A stretch of 33,591 nt of DNA from an uncultured Ruegeria sp. (lineage in GTDB: Bacteria; Pseudomonadota; Alphaproteobacteria; Rhodobacterales; Rhodobacteraceae). The DNA lies in NCBI RefSeq assembly GCF_947504215.1, contig NZ_CANNGO010000021.1:1-33591 (forward strand). The letters are read 5' to 3'. Made by a program: the position numbers and the translations under genes. The notes below the pieces were generated by a model. That model saw only the letters and a list, made by a program, of their open reading frames with translations, made no database searches and was not told the DNA's origin. Shown here piece after piece: positions 33,505 to 33,591 of this stretch. The number at the start of each line of letters is the position of its first letter. The first letter of the stretch is position 1.

Positions 33505-33591
33505 CTACAAGTTAGGATATAGGGGGAATTTGGCGCATAGGTTGGCGACTTCGGCTTTGACCTTGGCTTCGACGGCGGCGTTGCCGTCTTC
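33505..33591 (-). CDS. glyA: Serine hydroxymethyltransferase, C-terminal end (partial)
   Basis: The reverse strand from the window edge reads DGNAAVEAKVKAEVANLCAK, then FPLYPNL and a stop. This matches the C-terminus of serine hydroxymethyltransferase, which ends in a VxxLCxxFPLYP motif. The enzyme makes glycine and methylene-tetrahydrofolate from serine. Only 28 codons are inside the window, so the rest cannot be judged. The gene converges on the pspA operon across the terminator. Confidence 0.88.
   Translation of the reverse strand, partial: EDGNAAVEAKVKAEVANLCAKFPLYPNL

Overview
The window looks like a chromosomal segment of an alphaproteobacterium, most likely a Rhodobacterales (Roseobacter-type) member. 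The reasons are moderate GC, the small two-helix protein at 30250, the pspA/yiaAB-type pair beside glyA at the right edge, and an exopolysaccharide block with a dTDP-rhamnose operon. No rRNA and no CRISPR array is present. One tRNA gene, tRNA-Leu(UAA), anchors the story.

Layout. (1) 1-4117: an AraC regulator with a 27-bp palindrome in front, a small membrane protein that probably belongs to its regulon, a complete IS110/IS1111-type insertion sequence, and a uracil-DNA-glycosylase-like gene broken by an in-frame stop. (2) 4370-13767: a secreted YHS protein, then a surface-polysaccharide block with two COG5610-type HAD-like proteins, a StrF-like glycosyltransferase and the operon rfbC-rfbB-rfbD-rfbA. 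(3) About 14171-29664: an integrated element of about 15.4 kb. It is bounded by a 56-bp perfect direct repeat that is the 3' part of tRNA-Leu; the intact tRNA lies at the right end and the displaced fragment at the left. It encodes a tyrosine integrase, an excisionase-like HTH protein, a primase-helicase with an iteron-like origin candidate behind it, a terminase-small-subunit-like protein and three small unknown proteins. Together these read like a phage-satellite (PICI-like) backbone. (4) 30250-33591: core chromosome with a small membrane protein, an alpha/beta hydrolase, a one-TM protein, a TetR regulator with three operator-like sites in front of pspA, a YiaAB-like protein, a terminator and the C-terminal end of glyA.

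The cargo of the element is the most interesting part. Four modules look like candidate defence or conflict systems: a trypsin-fold serine protease paired with an unknown protein (15763-17959), possibly with a neighbouring beta-repeat/coiled-coil protein; a PD-(D/E)XK-like protein divergent from an XRE regulator with a shared operator (24945-25735); a convergent restriction-modification pair (26036-27894); and a translationally coupled nucleotidyltransferase plus DUF262 pair (28017-29605). GC content visibly changes between the satellite-like core (GC-rich, 22.5-25.5 kb) and the cargo (AT-richer, 15.7-19.4 kb and 25.7-29.6 kb), which suggests separate acquisitions.

All family assignments come from reading motifs by eye; no database search was possible.
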